This document shows positions 1-10,872 of a stretch of DNA of 64,000 bases, one piece after another. Source of the stretch: Aeromonas veronii bv. veronii (lineage in GTDB: Bacteria > Pseudomonadota > Gammaproteobacteria > Enterobacterales > Aeromonadaceae). Made by a program: the position numbers and the translations under genes. The notes beneath the pieces are model-generated. The model had not been told where the DNA came from and made no database searches. It saw only the letters and a program-made list of their open reading frames with translations. The first letter of the stretch is position 1. Each line of letters starts with the position of its first letter. The stretch is taken from the NCBI RefSeq assembly GCF_000820225.1, contig NZ_CDDK01000031.1, positions 167,070 to 231,069 of the forward strand, written 5' to 3'.

Positions 1-908
1 CCGGAAGAGTAGACACCGGGCTCGGTAATGGGTCGCATCACCATGGCCATACCGGTGACGGTGGCCTGGTCGCAGATCTCCATATGCCCGTTAAAGACGG
101 AAGCGCCGCCAATGATACAGTATTTGCCGACCTTGAGACTACCAGCCATCACGGTAGAGCCCGCCACGGCGGTGCCATAGCCGATCTCCACGTTGTGGGC
201 GATCTGGCACTGGTTGTCGATGATGACGTTGTCAGCGATGCGGGTATCTTCCAGCGCACCGCGATCAATGGTGGTACAGGCACCGATCTCGACCCGGTTG
301 CCAATAGTCACACCGCCGAGCTGGGGGATCTTGATCCACTCACCACGCTCGTTGGCATAACCGAAACCATCGGCGCCGATCACTGTGCCGGATTGAACCA
401 GACAGTCGGTACCCATGGTCACATTGTGATAGAGGGTGACGTTGGCCCACAGCCGGGAGCGGGCTCCCAGCCGGGTATTTTTGCCAACAAAACAGCCCGG
501 GCCAATGCGTACATCGTCACCCAGCACGACACCGGATTCGATCACTGCATTGGCGCCGATGGCCACTCTCTCGCCCAGTTGCACGTCAGCCGCGATAACG
601 GCACTCGGATGAATATCCGTGGCCGGCTGCGGGGTGGTGTCCAGCAGTTGGGCTACCCGGGCAAAGCCCACATAGGGGTCTTTGAGCACCAAGGCATTGG
701 TGGGACAAAATGGCAGATCCGCTTCTGTAATGAGCACGGCGGTCGCCTTGCTCTGCTCCAGATAGTGCCGGTACTTCTTGTTGGACAGGAAGGTGATATC
801 CCCCTCCCCGGCCTTTTCCAGTGTCGCTACCTTGCGGATTTCCAGGGTTCCGTCGCCATGGACCTGGGCCCCCAGTTGCTGGGCCAGCTGTGCGAGAGTG
901 AATGCCAT
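1..908 (-). CDS. lpxD: LpxD, UDP-3-O-acylglucosamine N-acyltransferase (3' end cut by window)
   Basis: Third step of lipid A synthesis: transfers a 3-hydroxyacyl chain from acyl-ACP to the 2-amino group of UDP-3-O-acylglucosamine in the cytoplasm. Translation from ATG at 908 gives 302 residues of an expected ~340; the C-terminus lies beyond base 1. Residues 1-100 form the uridine-binding domain and residues 100-300 show hexapeptide repeats of a left-handed beta helix. The probable catalytic histidine is H238 in QIAHNVEIG (E. coli H239). The start is 3 nt after the skp stop, so it is co-transcribed with skp and bamA, as in most gammaproteobacteria. Confidence 0.96.
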   Translation of the reverse strand, partial: MAFTLAQLAQQLGAQVHGDGTLEIRKVATLEKAGEGDITFLSNKKYRHYLEQSKATAVLITEADLPFCPTNALVLKDPYVGFARVAQLLDTTPQPATDIHPSAVIAADVQLGERVAIGANAVIESGVVLGDDVRIGPGCFVGKNTRLGARSRLWANVTLYHNVTMGTDCLVQSGTVIGADGFGYANERGEWIKIPQLGGVTIGNRVEIGACTTIDRGALEDTRIADNVIIDNQCQIAHNVEIGYGTAVAGSTVMAGSLKVGKYCIIGGASVFNGHMEICDQATVTGMAMVMRPITEPGVYSS

Positions 909-911
909 CAA

Positions 912-1424
912 TTAGTTGCTCTTGCTTACCTGAGAAATAACCTGGCCGGAGATGTCCAGCTTGCTGGCGGCATACGGGGCGGCATTGCGCTCCAGCACCA
1001 GATCGTAACCATTGCTCTTGGCGATGGAATCGATGGCAGCCTGCACCTTGGTCAGGATCTTGTTGCGCTCTTCGGACTGACGGCGGCCGTTGTCCTGCTC
1101 AAAGGCTTGACGCTTCTGGTTGAACTCCATCTGCAGCTTGGCCAGCTTCTCCTGGTTCTGCTTCTTCTGCTCGGCGCTCATGAAGGCTTCATCCTTGCGG
1201 AACTTCTCGACCAGCTTCTGGCCTTCCTGTTCCAGCTTTTGCAGCTCACGCATACGCGGCTCGAATTCACCTTTCAGCTTGGCTGCAACGGCTTCACGCT
1301 GGGGCAGCTTTTGGAAGACTTCGCCCATATCAACCACGGCGATCTTGGTCTCAGCGAAGGCAGAACCCATGCCGGCAGCCATCAGTGCAAAGCTCAAACC
1401 AGCTACTTTCAACGCTTTATTCAC
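912..1424 (-). CDS. skp: Skp/OmpH periplasmic outer-membrane protein chaperone
   Basis: Trimeric periplasmic holdase that carries unfolded outer-membrane proteins from Sec to the BAM complex. The GTG at 1424 was chosen because an AAGGAG SD sits 5 nt upstream; in-frame ATGs further upstream lack one. The 170-residue product starts with a Sec signal peptide (hydrophobic stretch, cleavage near GSAFA-E), followed by TKIAVVDMGEVFQ and a long charged helical arm rich in K, E and Q (about residues 45-130), as in the tentacles of the Skp trimer. It lies directly between bamA, its functional partner, and lpxD. Confidence 0.95.
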   Translation of the reverse strand: MNKALKVAGLSFALMAAGMGSAFAETKIAVVDMGEVFQKLPQREAVAAKLKGEFEPRMRELQKLEQEGQKLVEKFRKDEAFMSAEQKKQNQEKLAKLQMEFNQKRQAFEQDNGRRQSEERNKILTKVQAAIDSIAKSNGYDLVLERNAAPYAASKLDISGQVISQVSKSN

Positions 1425-1573
1425 ACTTACTCCTTGTTCCCTCATGGCGAGGGCTACCTGATTTACCCGATTATGCAAGCGGCGTTAGGACCGTCTTGTT
1501 ACCTGGTGAGGCACGCATACCGCGCGTCCCATCATTGAAGACCCCCACCGCATGGGTGGGGGCGAAACTCTGC

Positions 1574-4105
1574 TTAGAAAGTACGACCGATGTTGAAGGA
1601 GAAGAACTCGGTGCGATCCCCTTCGTATTTCTTGATCGGCTTGGCCAAGGCGAACACCAGCGGGCCCATCGGCGAGAGCCACTGCAGGGAGACACCGGCA
1701 GAGACCCGGATATTGCCCGGGCTGGAGTAGTCCTGGCTCAGATAGTTGCAATCAGAACCGGCGGCGCAAGGATATGCTCCGTTGGCAAAATCAGTGCTCC
1801 AGACGGTACCTGCATCCATAAAGACGGTGGAACGGATCTGCGGACGATAGGTCTCGGAGACGAACGGGGTCGGGAAGACCAGCTCCAGTGTTGCAACGGC
1901 CAGAGCGTTACCGCCCACCGAGGTGTCGGAACCTTCATAACTGCCGGTCTCACAAGGTTGACTGCCAGTACAAGTGCCAACCCCCGGTTTGTTGTAGGTC
2001 TTGTAAATCGCCTTGGGACCAATGGTGTTGCTCTTGAAGCCACGTACCGTATCGAAACCACCGGCATAGTAGTTCTCGAAGAACGGCAGCATGGGGTCAT
2101 CGCCATAGCCGTTACCGTAGGAGACGCGCCCCTTGCCGATCATCACCCAGTTATGATCCGCATCGAGCGGGAAGTAGTGGGCATCTTCGGCGGAAAGCTT
2201 GTAGTACTGCAGTTCCATGCCCGGCACGGTCACCTTGGCGTTGACACGCTGGCGGTCACCGGCTGTCGGGAACATCCCCTTGTTCAGGGTGGAGCGGGTC
2301 CAGCCAGCGGTGACATCGACGGTCACAAAGTCGAGGTTGGAACCATCCTGTGAATAGAGATTCCAGAACTGATCCATCTGCACCGACTGGCGATTATCGT
2401 TCCACTGATCCCAGCAATAGGTATTGCCGTCAGTATCCGGATTGTCCTTTAGACATTCCTGATAGTTCTGGCTATTGAATGAGGGACGGCTCAGCTTGGT
2501 GCTCTCGATACCGGTACTGAAGTCGAGACGGTTGAACTCGTTGACCGGGAAACCGCTGGAGAGACGGAAACCGATGGTTTCGTTCTCGTAATCGACAATA
2601 TCAGCATCATCGGCGCGGAACTGGTTGTAGTAGACCCGACCACCCAGGCTGACACCATCTACGGTGAAGTAGGGGTCGTTGTAGCTCAGGTCAACGTTCT
2701 TGGAGTAGTCGTTGGTGCTGGCGTTGATGGAGACCTTTTTACCGGTACCCATAAAGTTGTCCTGGGAGATCCCCGCCTGCAGGCTCAGACCCGATTCGGT
2801 ACCGTAACCGATACCGGCGTTGATGGAGCCTGCTGGCTGCTCCTTGACCTTGAAGTCAAGGTCAACCAGGTCATCGTTGCCCGGCACCCGCTTGGTGTCC
2901 ACTTCGACGCTCTCAAAGTAGCCAAGGCGGTTGAGACGACTCTTGGACTGCTCGATGTTGTCGGAGGAGAGCCAGGTGCCCTCCATCTGGCGCATCTCGC
3001 GACGCAGTACCTGATCTTCGGTGGTGGCGTTACCGCTGAAGTTGATGTTGCGCACATAGACACGGGGGCCCGGCTCAATGTTGACGATCAGCTCCACTTC
3101 CTTGGTCTTGTCATTGATCTGCGGGAAGGTGACAACTTTCGGATAGGCATAACCGTAACGGCCGAGGAACTTGGAGAGCACCTCTTCGGTATGAGTCACC
3201 TGACTGGCAGAGTAAGTGCTGCCGGCAGCGATCGGGATCAATCCCTTCATCTCGCCACCGCGATCGATCAGGTCACCCTTGAGCTGGACACCGGAGACCT
3301 TGTACTGATCCCCTTCCTTGATGTTGAGGGTAACGTAGACGCCCTTCTTGTCGGGGGTCATGGAGACCTGGGTAGACTCCTGCTGGAAGCGGATATAACC
3401 GCGATCCATGTAGTAGGAGCGCAGGGTCTCGATATCGCCGGCCAGTTTCTGCTTCTGATAGCGCTGATCGGCGGTGAAGTTCCACCAGGGCACTTCGTCG
3501 CGCAGGGAGAGCTGGGCAATCAGCTTCTCTTCAGGGAAGACGCTGTTGCCGACGATGTTGATCTGCTGGATCTTGGCCGCTTCCCCTTCCACGAAGGTGA
3601 ACTTGAGGTCGACCCGGTTGCGCGGCAACGGGGTGACGATGGCCTTGACCTTGGCGGAGTATTTACCCACGCCATAGTAGAAATCTTCGAGTCCCTTCTC
3701 GAGGGAGGTGAGTACGGTGCGATCCAGCGGATCACCCACACGGATACCGGAAGACTCCAGACTCTGGGTCAGTTGCTCCTCTTTGATATCCTTGTTGCCG
3801 GCAAACTCGATGCTGGAGATGGTCGGACGCTCCTTTACCATCACTTGCAGCACCTGGCCGTCACGGTAAACCTTCACATCCTCGAAGTTACCCGAGGCAT
3901 AGAGCTTTTTGATGGCGCTGGCCAGAGCCACGGAGTCGACGGTATCACCGACCCGGATCGGCAGGTTCAACAGTGCGGCACCCAGGGTCACCCGTTGCAG
4001 ACCTTCGACTTGGATATCTTGCACCACAAAAGAGGCAGGGGCCGCCTGGGCCAGGAAACTGGCACCCAGCAGGCAACTCAACACCAATGCTTTTTTAACA
4101 GCCAT
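1574..4105 (-). CDS. bamA: BamA, outer-membrane beta-barrel assembly factor
   Basis: Central subunit of the BAM machine that inserts beta-barrel proteins into the outer membrane. The start chosen is ATG 4105 (843 aa), because it begins a normal signal peptide ([13 protein letters not shown]...AQA); the upstream extension is not signal-like. Five POTRA domains occupy roughly residues 25-425, then a 16-strand barrel. The conserved VRGF of loop 6 lies near residue 686, and the protein ends in NIGRTF, a normal C-terminal beta signal. The barrel carries three short-spaced cysteine pairs (near 2457/2415, 1970/1954 and 1770/1747). E. coli BamA, at 810 aa, has only the loop-6 pair. Confidence 0.97.
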   Translation of the reverse strand: MAVKKALVLSCLLGASFLAQAAPASFVVQDIQVEGLQRVTLGAALLNLPIRVGDTVDSVALASAIKKLYASGNFEDVKVYRDGQVLQVMVKERPTISSIEFAGNKDIKEEQLTQSLESSGIRVGDPLDRTVLTSLEKGLEDFYYGVGKYSAKVKAIVTPLPRNRVDLKFTFVEGEAAKIQQINIVGNSVFPEEKLIAQLSLRDEVPWWNFTADQRYQKQKLAGDIETLRSYYMDRGYIRFQQESTQVSMTPDKKGVYVTLNIKEGDQYKVSGVQLKGDLIDRGGEMKGLIPIAAGSTYSASQVTHTEEVLSKFLGRYGYAYPKVVTFPQINDKTKEVELIVNIEPGPRVYVRNINFSGNATTEDQVLRREMRQMEGTWLSSDNIEQSKSRLNRLGYFESVEVDTKRVPGNDDLVDLDFKVKEQPAGSINAGIGYGTESGLSLQAGISQDNFMGTGKKVSINASTNDYSKNVDLSYNDPYFTVDGVSLGGRVYYNQFRADDADIVDYENETIGFRLSSGFPVNEFNRLDFSTGIESTKLSRPSFNSQNYQECLKDNPDTDGNTYCWDQWNDNRQSVQMDQFWNLYSQDGSNLDFVTVDVTAGWTRSTLNKGMFPTAGDRQRVNAKVTVPGMELQYYKLSAEDAHYFPLDADHNWVMIGKGRVSYGNGYGDDPMLPFFENYYAGGFDTVRGFKSNTIGPKAIYKTYNKPGVGTCTGSQPCETGSYEGSDTSVGGNALAVATLELVFPTPFVSETYRPQIRSTVFMDAGTVWSTDFANGAYPCAAGSDCNYLSQDYSSPGNIRVSAGVSLQWLSPMGPLVFALAKPIKKYEGDRTEFFSFNIGRTF

Positions 4106-4139
4106 TTTGTTCTTATGTGTCCTTGTTGATGCTCTGGCC

Positions 4140-5492
4140 TCAGAGGCGAGCGAAATCGTTAAACAGCGCAATGCCCATCAATAACATCAGAATGGCGGCG
4201 CCGATCCTGAAACCCACTTCCTGTATTTTCTCTGATACCGGCTTGCCGGTGACCGCTTCGATCAGGAAATAGACCAGATGGCCACCATCGAGCACCGGCA
4301 GGGGGAACAGATTGATAATCCCCAGGTTGACGCTGATCAGCGCCAGAAAACTCAAGAAATAGACCAGACCATAGTCGGCACTGCTACCGGCGCCCTTGGC
4401 AATGGAGATGGGGCCACTCAGGTTGTCCAGCGACACGATGCCACCGATCAACTTGCCAATCATGTCAAAGGTGAGCGTGATCAGGCTCCAGGTCTTGTCC
4501 GCGCCATGCCACAGCGCCTGCAAAGGCCCATACTGTAACAGAATTCGATATTCATCCGGTAATGGAACCAGTTGCGGTGAGAGACCGACGAATCCAACCA
4601 GCTTGCCCTGCACCTTGCGGCTATCGGGGGTCAGGGTCACGTTGAGATCACTGTTGTTGCGCTCAACCACCACTTGCAGGGGTTCGCCCGGTGCCTGCTG
4701 CACCAGCTCGACAAACTGGGCCCACGCGGTAATAGGCTGATCGCCGACCTGTTTGATACGGTCACCGACCTGCAGCCCCGCCTTTTCACTGGCACTCTTG
4801 GCCACCACAGCAGCCACGACGGGCAGCACTTTGCCACTCAGGGGGACAATCCCCAGACTACCGATGGGCGACTCTTTATCCGGATCGAAGGTCCAGCCGG
4901 TCAGCGACAAGGTTTTGTCGGTGGCATAGCTGGTATTGGGTGCCTGCACCTTGAGAGTCACAGCATCATCACCCAAATGACTGATAAGGGCGTAAGTGAC
5001 GCTCTCCCAATCGCCGGTCTGCTCATCGCCGACCCCGACAATCTCCATCCCCGGCAGCACACCCGCCTCGGCAACGATGGATGCCGGACGCACCTCACCG
5101 ATCACCGGCTTGACGCTCGGCACCCCGATGATAAACATCAGCCAGAGGGCAAACAGGGCAAACACGAAGTTGGCCATGGGGCCTGCGGCGACAATCGCCA
5201 TCCGCGCCCAGACACTCTTGTGGTTGAAGGCGTACTGCTCGTCACCGGGCTTGAGCTCGTCGACCCGGCCATCGAGCATCTTGACGTAACCACCGAGGGG
5301 AATGAGCGCCAGCACATATTCGGTGCCATCCTTGCCCATCCGGCGCCAGATCGCCTTGCCAAAACCGATGGAGAAGCGCTCAACCTTGACGCCACAGCGA
5401 CGGGCCACCCAGAAGTGACCAAACTCGTGCACCGCGACCAGCAGGCCCAGCGCAACAACAAAGGCACCGATATTCCACAACACAACGCCCAT
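4140..5492 (-). CDS. rseP: RseP, site-2 intramembrane zinc protease
   Basis: Inner-membrane metalloprotease that makes the second cut in the anti-sigma factor RseA to release sigma E, and clears leftover signal peptides. The 450-residue product has the HEFGH zinc motif at residues 22-26 in the first membrane helix, a PLGGYVKM segment, two periplasmic PDZ domains (about 115-310), and the second active-site motif PVLDGG near residue 400 in a late helix. Its ATG overlaps the dxr stop by one base (TGATG), indicating translational coupling. Membership of the bamA operon fits its role in envelope stress. Confidence 0.97.
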   Translation of the reverse strand: MGVVLWNIGAFVVALGLLVAVHEFGHFWVARRCGVKVERFSIGFGKAIWRRMGKDGTEYVLALIPLGGYVKMLDGRVDELKPGDEQYAFNHKSVWARMAIVAAGPMANFVFALFALWLMFIIGVPSVKPVIGEVRPASIVAEAGVLPGMEIVGVGDEQTGDWESVTYALISHLGDDAVTLKVQAPNTSYATDKTLSLTGWTFDPDKESPIGSLGIVPLSGKVLPVVAAVVAKSASEKAGLQVGDRIKQVGDQPITAWAQFVELVQQAPGEPLQVVVERNNSDLNVTLTPDSRKVQGKLVGFVGLSPQLVPLPDEYRILLQYGPLQALWHGADKTWSLITLTFDMIGKLIGGIVSLDNLSGPISIAKGAGSSADYGLVYFLSFLALISVNLGIINLFPLPVLDGGHLVYFLIEAVTGKPVSEKIQEVGFRIGAAILMLLMGIALFNDFARL

Positions 5493-6688
5493 CAGCCAAG
5501 ATCCTCAATCAAAGTGTGAGCACGGGCTCTTGCCGCACCATCCAGGGCAAACAGATCATCGAGCGAGCCGACGGCGCTGCTCTCCAGCGCCAGCATCACT
5601 GCCTCGTTGATCCGGGCAATATCCATAAAGCCGATGCGCCCGGCCAAGAAGGCGGCAACCGCCTCCTCGTTGGCCGCATTGAGCGCAGTGGTCGCCGCTT
5701 GTCCCTTCTGGCAGGCATTGATGGCCAGCGCCAGACAGGGGTAGCGATCGTAATCAGGCCGGATAAAGCTGAACTCTCCGACACTGAAGAAATCCAAAGG
5801 TTCCACACCGGAAGGGATGCGATTGGGATAAGCCAGCGCATGGGCGATGGGGGTACACATATCCGGATTGCCAAGCTGGGCCAGCACGGAGCCATCCTTG
5901 TACTGCACCATGGAGTGGATCACCGACTGGGGGTGGATCACCACCTGGATCTGCTCGGGCGCCGCATTGAACAACCAGCGCGCCTCGATGTACTCCAGCC
6001 CCTTGTTGATCATGGTGGCGGAGTCGACCGAAATCTTGGCCCCCATCGACCAGTTGGGATGGGCGATGGCCTGCGCCGGCGTCACCTTCGCCAGCTCGCT
6101 GATCTCGGTGTAACGGAACGGGCCGCCAGAACCGGTCAGCAAAATCTTGCTGATCCCCGCCGCCGCCAGATCGCAAAAACAGGGCTGGCGCTGCACGGCG
6201 GTCGGCAGACACTGGAAGATGGCATTGTGTTCGCTGTCGATGGGCAGCAGCTCGGCGCCATGTTCGCGCACGGCTTCCATGAAGAAAGCACCGGACATCA
6301 CCAGCGCCTCCTTGTTGGCCAGCAAAATACGCTTGCCGGCACGTACCGCGGCCATGGTCGGGGCCAGTCCGGCCGCCCCCACAATGGCGGCCATCACGCT
6401 ATGGGCGTCGGGGTGAGCGGCAACCTCGCAAAGGGCTGCTGCACCAGACATGACCCGGGTCGCACTGCCGTGCGCTTTCAGACGGGCAGCCAGTTCACGG
6501 GCGGCATCCTCATCGACCATCACGGCAAAACGGGGGGAGAATTCGAGGCAGTCCCGCAACATGGCATCCACGTTGCGGGCGGCGGTCAACGCCAACACTT
6601 GCCAACTGCCCGGATTATGGCGCAGCACTTTCAAGGTACTCTGACCAATGGAGCCGGAGGCCCCCAGAATAACCAGTGACTTGTGCAT
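5492..6688 (-). CDS. dxr: Dxr, 1-deoxy-D-xylulose-5-phosphate reductoisomerase
   Basis: NADPH-dependent rearrangement and reduction of DXP to 2-C-methylerythritol 4-phosphate, the committed step of the MEP isoprenoid pathway. The 398-residue protein matches E. coli in length. Visible motifs are the NADPH fold GASGSIG at 9-15, the SEHNA metal/substrate loop, GSGGPF, and [15 protein letters not shown]. The ATG at 6688 is preferred over a TTG one codon upstream; it overlaps the cdsA stop by one base. With uppS in the same operon, isoprenoid supply and undecaprenyl diphosphate synthesis are genetically linked. Confidence 0.97.
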   Translation of the reverse strand: MHKSLVILGASGSIGQSTLKVLRHNPGSWQVLALTAARNVDAMLRDCLEFSPRFAVMVDEDAARELAARLKAHGSATRVMSGAAALCEVAAHPDAHSVMAAIVGAAGLAPTMAAVRAGKRILLANKEALVMSGAFFMEAVREHGAELLPIDSEHNAIFQCLPTAVQRQPCFCDLAAAGISKILLTGSGGPFRYTEISELAKVTPAQAIAHPNWSMGAKISVDSATMINKGLEYIEARWLFNAAPEQIQVVIHPQSVIHSMVQYKDGSVLAQLGNPDMCTPIAHALAYPNRIPSGVEPLDFFSVGEFSFIRPDYDRYPCLALAINACQKGQAATTALNAANEEAVAAFLAGRIGFMDIARINEAVMLALESSAVGSLDDLFALDGAARARAHTLIEDLG

Positions 6689-7545
6689 CAAAACTCCTGA
6701 CTGAGTAGCAGATAACTGAGCAGAAACACCGGCAGGGCGGCGGTCAGGCTGTCGATCCGGTCGAGAATCCCGCCATGACCCGGCAACAGGGTGCCGGAGT
6801 CCTTGATGCCCGCCTCGCGCTTGAACATGCTCTCAGTCAGATCGCCGAGTACGGAGGCAAGCACCGCCAGCAGAGAGCAAAACAGCACGGTGATCATCTT
6901 GGCAGGAACAAATCCCATCGACCAGGTAACGCCGATGGCCAGCAGGCTGGCGGTAAAGAGGCCGCCACACATCCCTTCGATGGTCTTGCCCGGACTCACA
7001 GCCGGTGCCAGCTTGTGTTTACCGAACGCCTTGCCGAAAAAATACGCGCCAGAATCTGCCGCCCAGACCAGTCCCATCACGAACAACAGGATCCAGGCGC
7101 CCATCATGGGGTCATGGTAAAAGTTGTAACCACGGATGGCGACCAGCGACCAGAAGAAGGGAACCAGGGTCACCAGACCAAACAGCGACTTGAGCCAGAT
7201 AGACTCTTTCCACAGCTTGGCGCTTTGGGGATAGCGCAGTACCAGCAGCAGACCCAGCAGCCACCAGCTTACCGCGGTCCAGAGCACGCCCATCACGAGA
7301 GGGTGCAGGTGGGGCGTCCAGAGTTGCTCCACCGGCAGCCAAAAGAGGCTGGTACCGAGCAACAGACAAAATACGATGGGCAACCATTGCTGCGGAGCAG
7401 CAGAGACAAACCCGCTCCATTCGCGACTGGCCAACAAAAACACCAGCGCAGCCAACAGGGCAAAAAATTTCAATGGCAGAAAGAAGAGCGCCCCCAACAC
7501 CAGGGGGATCAACATCAAAGCAGTAATAATTCGTTGTTTTAGCAA
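6688..7545 (-). CDS. cdsA: CdsA, phosphatidate cytidylyltransferase
   Basis: Integral membrane enzyme making CDP-diacylglycerol from CTP and phosphatidic acid, the precursor of all major phospholipids. The 285-residue product shows about eight hydrophobic helices and ends with the family signature, including [10 protein letters not shown] and [11 protein letters not shown] (about residues 240-267). The start is a TTG, preceded by an AGAGAGG-type SD. No in-frame ATG or GTG would retain the conserved N-terminus ([14 protein letters not shown]), so TTG initiation is likely. It overlaps dxr by one base. Confidence 0.95.
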   Translation of the reverse strand: MLKQRIITALMLIPLVLGALFFLPLKFFALLAALVFLLASREWSGFVSAAPQQWLPIVFCLLLGTSLFWLPVEQLWTPHLHPLVMGVLWTAVSWWLLGLLLVLRYPQSAKLWKESIWLKSLFGLVTLVPFFWSLVAIRGYNFYHDPMMGAWILLFVMGLVWAADSGAYFFGKAFGKHKLAPAVSPGKTIEGMCGGLFTASLLAIGVTWSMGFVPAKMITVLFCSLLAVLASVLGDLTESMFKREAGIKDSGTLLPGHGGILDRIDSLTAALPVFLLSYLLLSQEF

Positions 7546-7572
7546 AAGAAACCTCTCTCTTGGGAGCGGGGT

Positions 7573-8349
7573 TTAGCCGGTCTGCTGCTCGGCGATCAAT
7601 TCCCGTATCTGTTCACCCGTGCAACCGAAGCGACGCTCGCGGGCAACGAAAGAGGCAACCGCCTCACTGAACTCGGCCTCGTTGAAATCGGGCCACAATA
7701 CTGGGGTAAAATAGAGCTCGGCATAGGCGAGCTGCCATAACACAAAGTTGCTGATGCGATGATCGCCACCAGTGCGGATCAACAGGTCCACGGGTGGCAG
7801 ATCGGCCATGCAAACCTCGCGGGTCAGCATGGATTCATCAATGTCGTCAGCGGCCAGTTCACCGGCCGCCACTGCTTTAGCCAGCTTGCGGGCCGCCTGG
7901 GCGATATCCCACTGGCCGCCATAGTTGGCCGCAATGTTCAGGGTCAACCCCTTGTTATTGGCGGTCAAGGCTTCCGCCTTGGCGATTTTGGCCTGCAACC
8001 GCTCACTAAAGCGAGCAGTATCGCCAATCACCTTGAGCCGGATCCCGTTGTTGTGCAGTTTCTGCACCTCACGACCCAGCACTGTGATGAACAGTTCCAT
8101 CAAGGCACTGACCTCCCCTTCCGGGCGGCGCCAGTTCTCGCTGGAGAATGCAAACAGGGTCAATGCCTCGATCTTGGCACGCGCAGCAAAGGTAACGGCC
8201 TCGCGCACTGACTTGACGCCCGCCTTGTGGCCATAAACCCGCATCTTGCCTCGGTTCTGGGCCCAGCGACCGTTACCATCCATGATGATGGCGACGTGAC
8301 GGGGTAAAGACGAGTTGGCACAATCACCCAACGCAGCCAAAAGCGACAT
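7573..8349 (-). CDS. uppS: UppS (IspU), undecaprenyl diphosphate synthase
   Basis: Cis-prenyltransferase adding eight isopentenyl units to farnesyl diphosphate to make the C55 lipid carrier for peptidoglycan and O-antigen. The ATG at 8349, with GGGAGA upstream, gives 258 aa; a TTG-initiated extension from 8370 would run into a hairpin and was rejected. Motifs present: [10 protein letters not shown] with catalytic D24, FSSENWRRP, and [15 protein letters not shown] near residue 190, which contains the isopentenyl diphosphate-binding arginines. It precedes cdsA by 27 nt. Confidence 0.96.
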   Translation of the reverse strand: MSLLAALGDCANSSLPRHVAIIMDGNGRWAQNRGKMRVYGHKAGVKSVREAVTFAARAKIEALTLFAFSSENWRRPEGEVSALMELFITVLGREVQKLHNNGIRLKVIGDTARFSERLQAKIAKAEALTANNKGLTLNIAANYGGQWDIAQAARKLAKAVAAGELAADDIDESMLTREVCMADLPPVDLLIRTGGDHRISNFVLWQLAYAELYFTPVLWPDFNEAEFSEAVASFVARERRFGCTGEQIRELIAEQQTG

Positions 8350-8360
8350 GTAATTCTCCC

Positions 8361-8400
8361 ACAAAGACAAAAGCGCCGTGCAGGGGCACTACACGGCGCT
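8361..8400 (-). terminator. Hairpin terminator/attenuator between frr and uppS
   Basis: Stem AGCGCCGTG/CACGGCGCT (8372-8380 with 8392-8400), 11-nt loop. On the minus strand it is followed by TTTTGTCTTT, an imperfect U-rich tract. It lies downstream of frr and upstream of uppS, so it probably ends part of the translation-factor transcripts and lets some through. Confidence 0.7.
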
Positions 8401-8421
8401 CGTAATATACCTTTCAGACGG

Positions 8422-8979
8422 TTAGATTTCCATTAGCTCCTTCTCCTTTACGGCAAGGGCCTCATCGACCAGCTTGATGTAGGAGTCGGTCAGTTTCTGG
8501 ATCTCTTCCTGGGCGCGACGGTCATCGTCTTCGGAGATCTCTTTGTCCTTCAGCAACGCTTTCAGGTCGGCGTTGGCGTCACGACGGATGTTGCGCACGG
8601 CAACACGAGCGTTTTCCGCTTCGGCACGGACGATCTTGGTCAGGTCACGACGACGCTCTTCGGTCAGCGGCGGCAGCGGCACGCGCAGGGTCTGGCCATT
8701 GCTGGACGGGTTCAGGCCCAGATCGGAGGTCAGGATCGCCTTCTCTACCGCCTGGATCATGGAGCGGTCAAAAATGGAGATGGAGAGGGTGCGAGCATCT
8801 TCTGCCACGACGTTGGCCAACTGTTTCAGCGGAGTGGCAGCACCGTAATACTCAACCTGGATGCCGTCGAGCAGGCTCGGGTGAGCGCGGCCGGTACGGA
8901 TCTTGGACATTTGGGTCTTGAGCGCTTCTACGCTCTTGCCCATACGGTCCTTGGCGTCGTTTTTAATCTCGTTGATCAC
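8422..8979 (-). CDS. frr: Frr, ribosome recycling factor
   Basis: Splits the post-termination ribosome together with EF-G and IF3. The 185-aa product has the normal family length: a long three-helix bundle ([21 protein letters not shown] near the N-terminus, [19 protein letters not shown] towards the C-terminus) and the central beta-rich domain with PLKQLANV. The start is GTG at 8979, with AAGGA 8 nt upstream; GTG initiation is also used by E. coli frr. It follows pyrH after a 101-nt spacer that contains a copy of the pyrH 3' end. Confidence 0.97.
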   Translation of the reverse strand: MINEIKNDAKDRMGKSVEALKTQMSKIRTGRAHPSLLDGIQVEYYGAATPLKQLANVVAEDARTLSISIFDRSMIQAVEKAILTSDLGLNPSSNGQTLRVPLPPLTEERRRDLTKIVRAEAENARVAVRNIRRDANADLKALLKDKEISEDDDRRAQEEIQKLTDSYIKLVDEALAVKEKELMEI

Positions 8980-9023
8980 AGTGGTTTTCCTTTTGGCGAA
9001 CGAGCCGCTACACGGCCCGTGTC

Positions 9024-9050
9024 TATCTTATTTACTGACGTGATGGATAG
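9024..9050 (-). repeat. Degenerate copy of the pyrH 3' end
   Basis: Bases 9024-9050 resemble the last codons and stop of pyrH at 9077-9103: 21 of the first 24 positions agree. Read on the minus strand, the copy would encode IHHVSK then TAA, next to the genuine IHHVGK-TAA of PyrH. A flanking AGAGCGCC/AGAGTGCC pair (9055-9062, 9103-9110) extends the similarity. It looks like a decayed short tandem duplication in the pyrH-frr spacer. Confidence 0.75.
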
Positions 9051-9080
9051 GATAAGAGCGCCAGGTGGCTCACTTTTATC

Positions 9081-9815
9081 TTATTTACCAACGTGGTGGA
9101 TCAGAGTGCCTTCCGGTTCACCCATGACAACCCGGCGCAGGGCACCCGGTTTGTTCATGTTGAACACGCGGATCGGCAGATCATGGTCACGCGCCAGGGT
9201 AAAGGCAGCAAGATCCATCACCTTGAGCTCTTTTTCAAGAACTTCATCATAACTCAGTTCATGATACAGCACGGCATCCGGATTCTTGACCGGATCTTCG
9301 TTGTATACACCATCAACCTTGGTGGCTTTGAGCACCACGTCGGCTTCGATCTCGATCCCGCGCAGGCAAGCCGCAGAATCGGTAGTGAAGAAGGGGTTGC
9401 CGGTACCGGCAGAGAAGATAACGACTTTGCCAGCACGCAGCTGGCTGATTGCCTCGGCCCAGCTGTAGGAGTCGCAGACGCCTTGCAGGGAGATGGCAGA
9501 CATCAGACGGGCATTCACATAAGCACGATGCAGGGCATCACGCATGGCCAGACCGTTCATCACGGTTGCCAGCATACCCATGTGGTCGCCCACCACGCGG
9601 TTCATGCCCGCTTTGGCAAGACCGGCACCACGGAACAGGTTGCCGCCACCGATGACCAGACCGACCTGAACACCCAACTCAACCAGTTCTTTGATCTCTT
9701 GGGCCATCCGCTCCAGCACCGCCGGATCAATGCCGAAACCCTCGGATCCTTGCAGGGCTTCACCACTCAACTTCAGAAGAACACGTCTGTATGCAGGTTT
9801 GGGATTGGTACTCAT
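9081..9815 (-). CDS. pyrH: PyrH, UMP kinase
   Basis: Phosphorylates UMP to UDP with ATP; hexameric amino-acid-kinase-fold enzyme activated by GTP and inhibited by UTP in bacteria. The 244-residue product shows LLKLSGEAL (phosphate-binding lysine), [29 protein letters not shown], and [16 protein letters not shown]. The ATG at 9815 has AGGA 9 nt upstream. It is placed between tsf and frr as usual. The coding 3' end is partly duplicated downstream (9024-9050). Confidence 0.97.
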   Translation of the reverse strand: MSTNPKPAYRRVLLKLSGEALQGSEGFGIDPAVLERMAQEIKELVELGVQVGLVIGGGNLFRGAGLAKAGMNRVVGDHMGMLATVMNGLAMRDALHRAYVNARLMSAISLQGVCDSYSWAEAISQLRAGKVVIFSAGTGNPFFTTDSAACLRGIEIEADVVLKATKVDGVYNEDPVKNPDAVLYHELSYDEVLEKELKVMDLAAFTLARDHDLPIRVFNMNKPGALRRVVMGEPEGTLIHHVGK

Positions 9816-9838
9816 GTCACTGATTCCTGGTCATATAA

Positions 9839-9862
9839 AGACCGCGACATAAGTCGCGGTCT
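9839..9862 (-). terminator. Hairpin in the tsf-pyrH spacer
   Basis: Perfect 10-bp stem AGACCGCGAC/GTCGCGGTCT (9839-9848 with 9853-9862) with a 4-nt loop, followed on the minus strand by TTTATATGA. Probable intrinsic terminator or attenuator separating rpsB-tsf mRNA from pyrH. Confidence 0.7.
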
Positions 9863-9886
9863 GGGGAAACGGAAAAACCGGTTCGA

Positions 9887-10768
9887 TTAGGCCTTTTGAG
9901 CGGCCGCGATTTGGGCTGCAACTTCAGCAGCGAAATCGGTCTCTTGCTTCTCGATGCCTTCGCCCACTTCGAAACGGGTGAAGGAGACAACGTCAGCGCC
10001 TTCTTTCTTCAGCAGCTCGGCAACGGTCATGGAAGGATCTTTCACGAACGGTTGACCAGTCAGGGAAACCTCACCGGTGAACTTCTTCATGCGGCCTTCA
10101 ACCATCTTCTCGGCGATCTCTTTCGGCTTGCCGGAGTTGATGGCGATGTCGATCTGGATTTCGCGCTCTTTGGCAACGACTTCAGCAGACACGTCTTCAG
10201 GCTTGACGAATTGCGGGCTGTTGGCAGCAACGTGCATGGCCAGATCTTTGGCCAGCTCGGCAGAACCACCGGTCAGCTTGGTGATAACACCAATGCGGGA
10301 ACCGTGAACGTAGGTACCCAGGTTGTCACCTTCAACCAGCATCACGCGACGCAGGTTCATGTTCTCACCGATCTTGGCGATCAGGTTGGTGATGGTCAGC
10401 TCGACGGATTCGCCGTTACCGAAGTCAGCGGCTTTCAGCGCGTCAACGTCAGCAATTTTCTGGGTCGCAGCGATGTCAGCGATCTTCTGGCCCATTGCCA
10501 TGAAGCTGGCATCTTTGGCGACGAAGTCGGTTTCGCTGTTCAGCTCGATCATGACGGCAACGTTGCCTTCGGTGCGAGCAAAGATAACGCCTTCAGCGGC
10601 GATACGGCCAGCTTTCTTGGCGGCTTTGGCCTGACCGGATTTGCGCATGTTCTCAATTGCCAGCTCGATATCACCAGCAGCTTCTTCCAGTGCTTTTTTG
10701 CAATCCATCATGCCAGCGGCAGTGCGCTCGCGCAGTTCTTTTACCAGGGCGGCAGTAACGTTAGCCAT
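9887..10768 (-). CDS. tsf: Tsf, elongation factor EF-Ts
   Basis: Guanine-nucleotide exchange factor for EF-Tu. From ATG 10768 (AGGA 8 nt upstream) the product is 293 aa. The N-terminal domain has [19 protein letters not shown], the core has the nucleotide-release loop [11 protein letters not shown] near residue 80, and the C-terminal part carries the coiled-coil and dimerisation regions typical of gammaproteobacterial EF-Ts. The longer frame to 10813 adds an unrelated leader without an SD and was not used. Co-transcribed with rpsB. Confidence 0.97.
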   Translation of the reverse strand: MANVTAALVKELRERTAAGMMDCKKALEEAAGDIELAIENMRKSGQAKAAKKAGRIAAEGVIFARTEGNVAVMIELNSETDFVAKDASFMAMGQKIADIAATQKIADVDALKAADFGNGESVELTITNLIAKIGENMNLRRVMLVEGDNLGTYVHGSRIGVITKLTGGSAELAKDLAMHVAANSPQFVKPEDVSAEVVAKEREIQIDIAINSGKPKEIAEKMVEGRMKKFTGEVSLTGQPFVKDPSMTVAELLKKEGADVVSFTRFEVGEGIEKQETDFAAEVAAQIAAAQKA

Positions 10769-10801
10769 GTCCAGTATCCTCGGTCTTGAATTGACAAGAA
10801 A

Positions 10802-10822
10802 CAGGGGCCACAAGGGCCCCTG
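10802..10822 (-). terminator. rpsB-tsf intergenic hairpin (attenuator)
   Basis: Stem CAGGGGCC/GGCCCCTG (10802-10809 with 10815-10822) with a 5-nt loop, followed on the minus strand by TGTTTCTTGT. It sits between rpsB and tsf, where a partial terminator is known in E. coli; it probably lowers tsf relative to rpsB expression. Confidence 0.65.
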
Positions 10823-10872
10823 CTAACCAATTACATCAGCTTGGTTAATAAGGGCTTTACAGTCCTTATCAA

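Noticed and set aside
3191..4129. 312-codon open frame opposite bamA
   Set aside because: No SD, no recognisable motif, entirely inside bamA.
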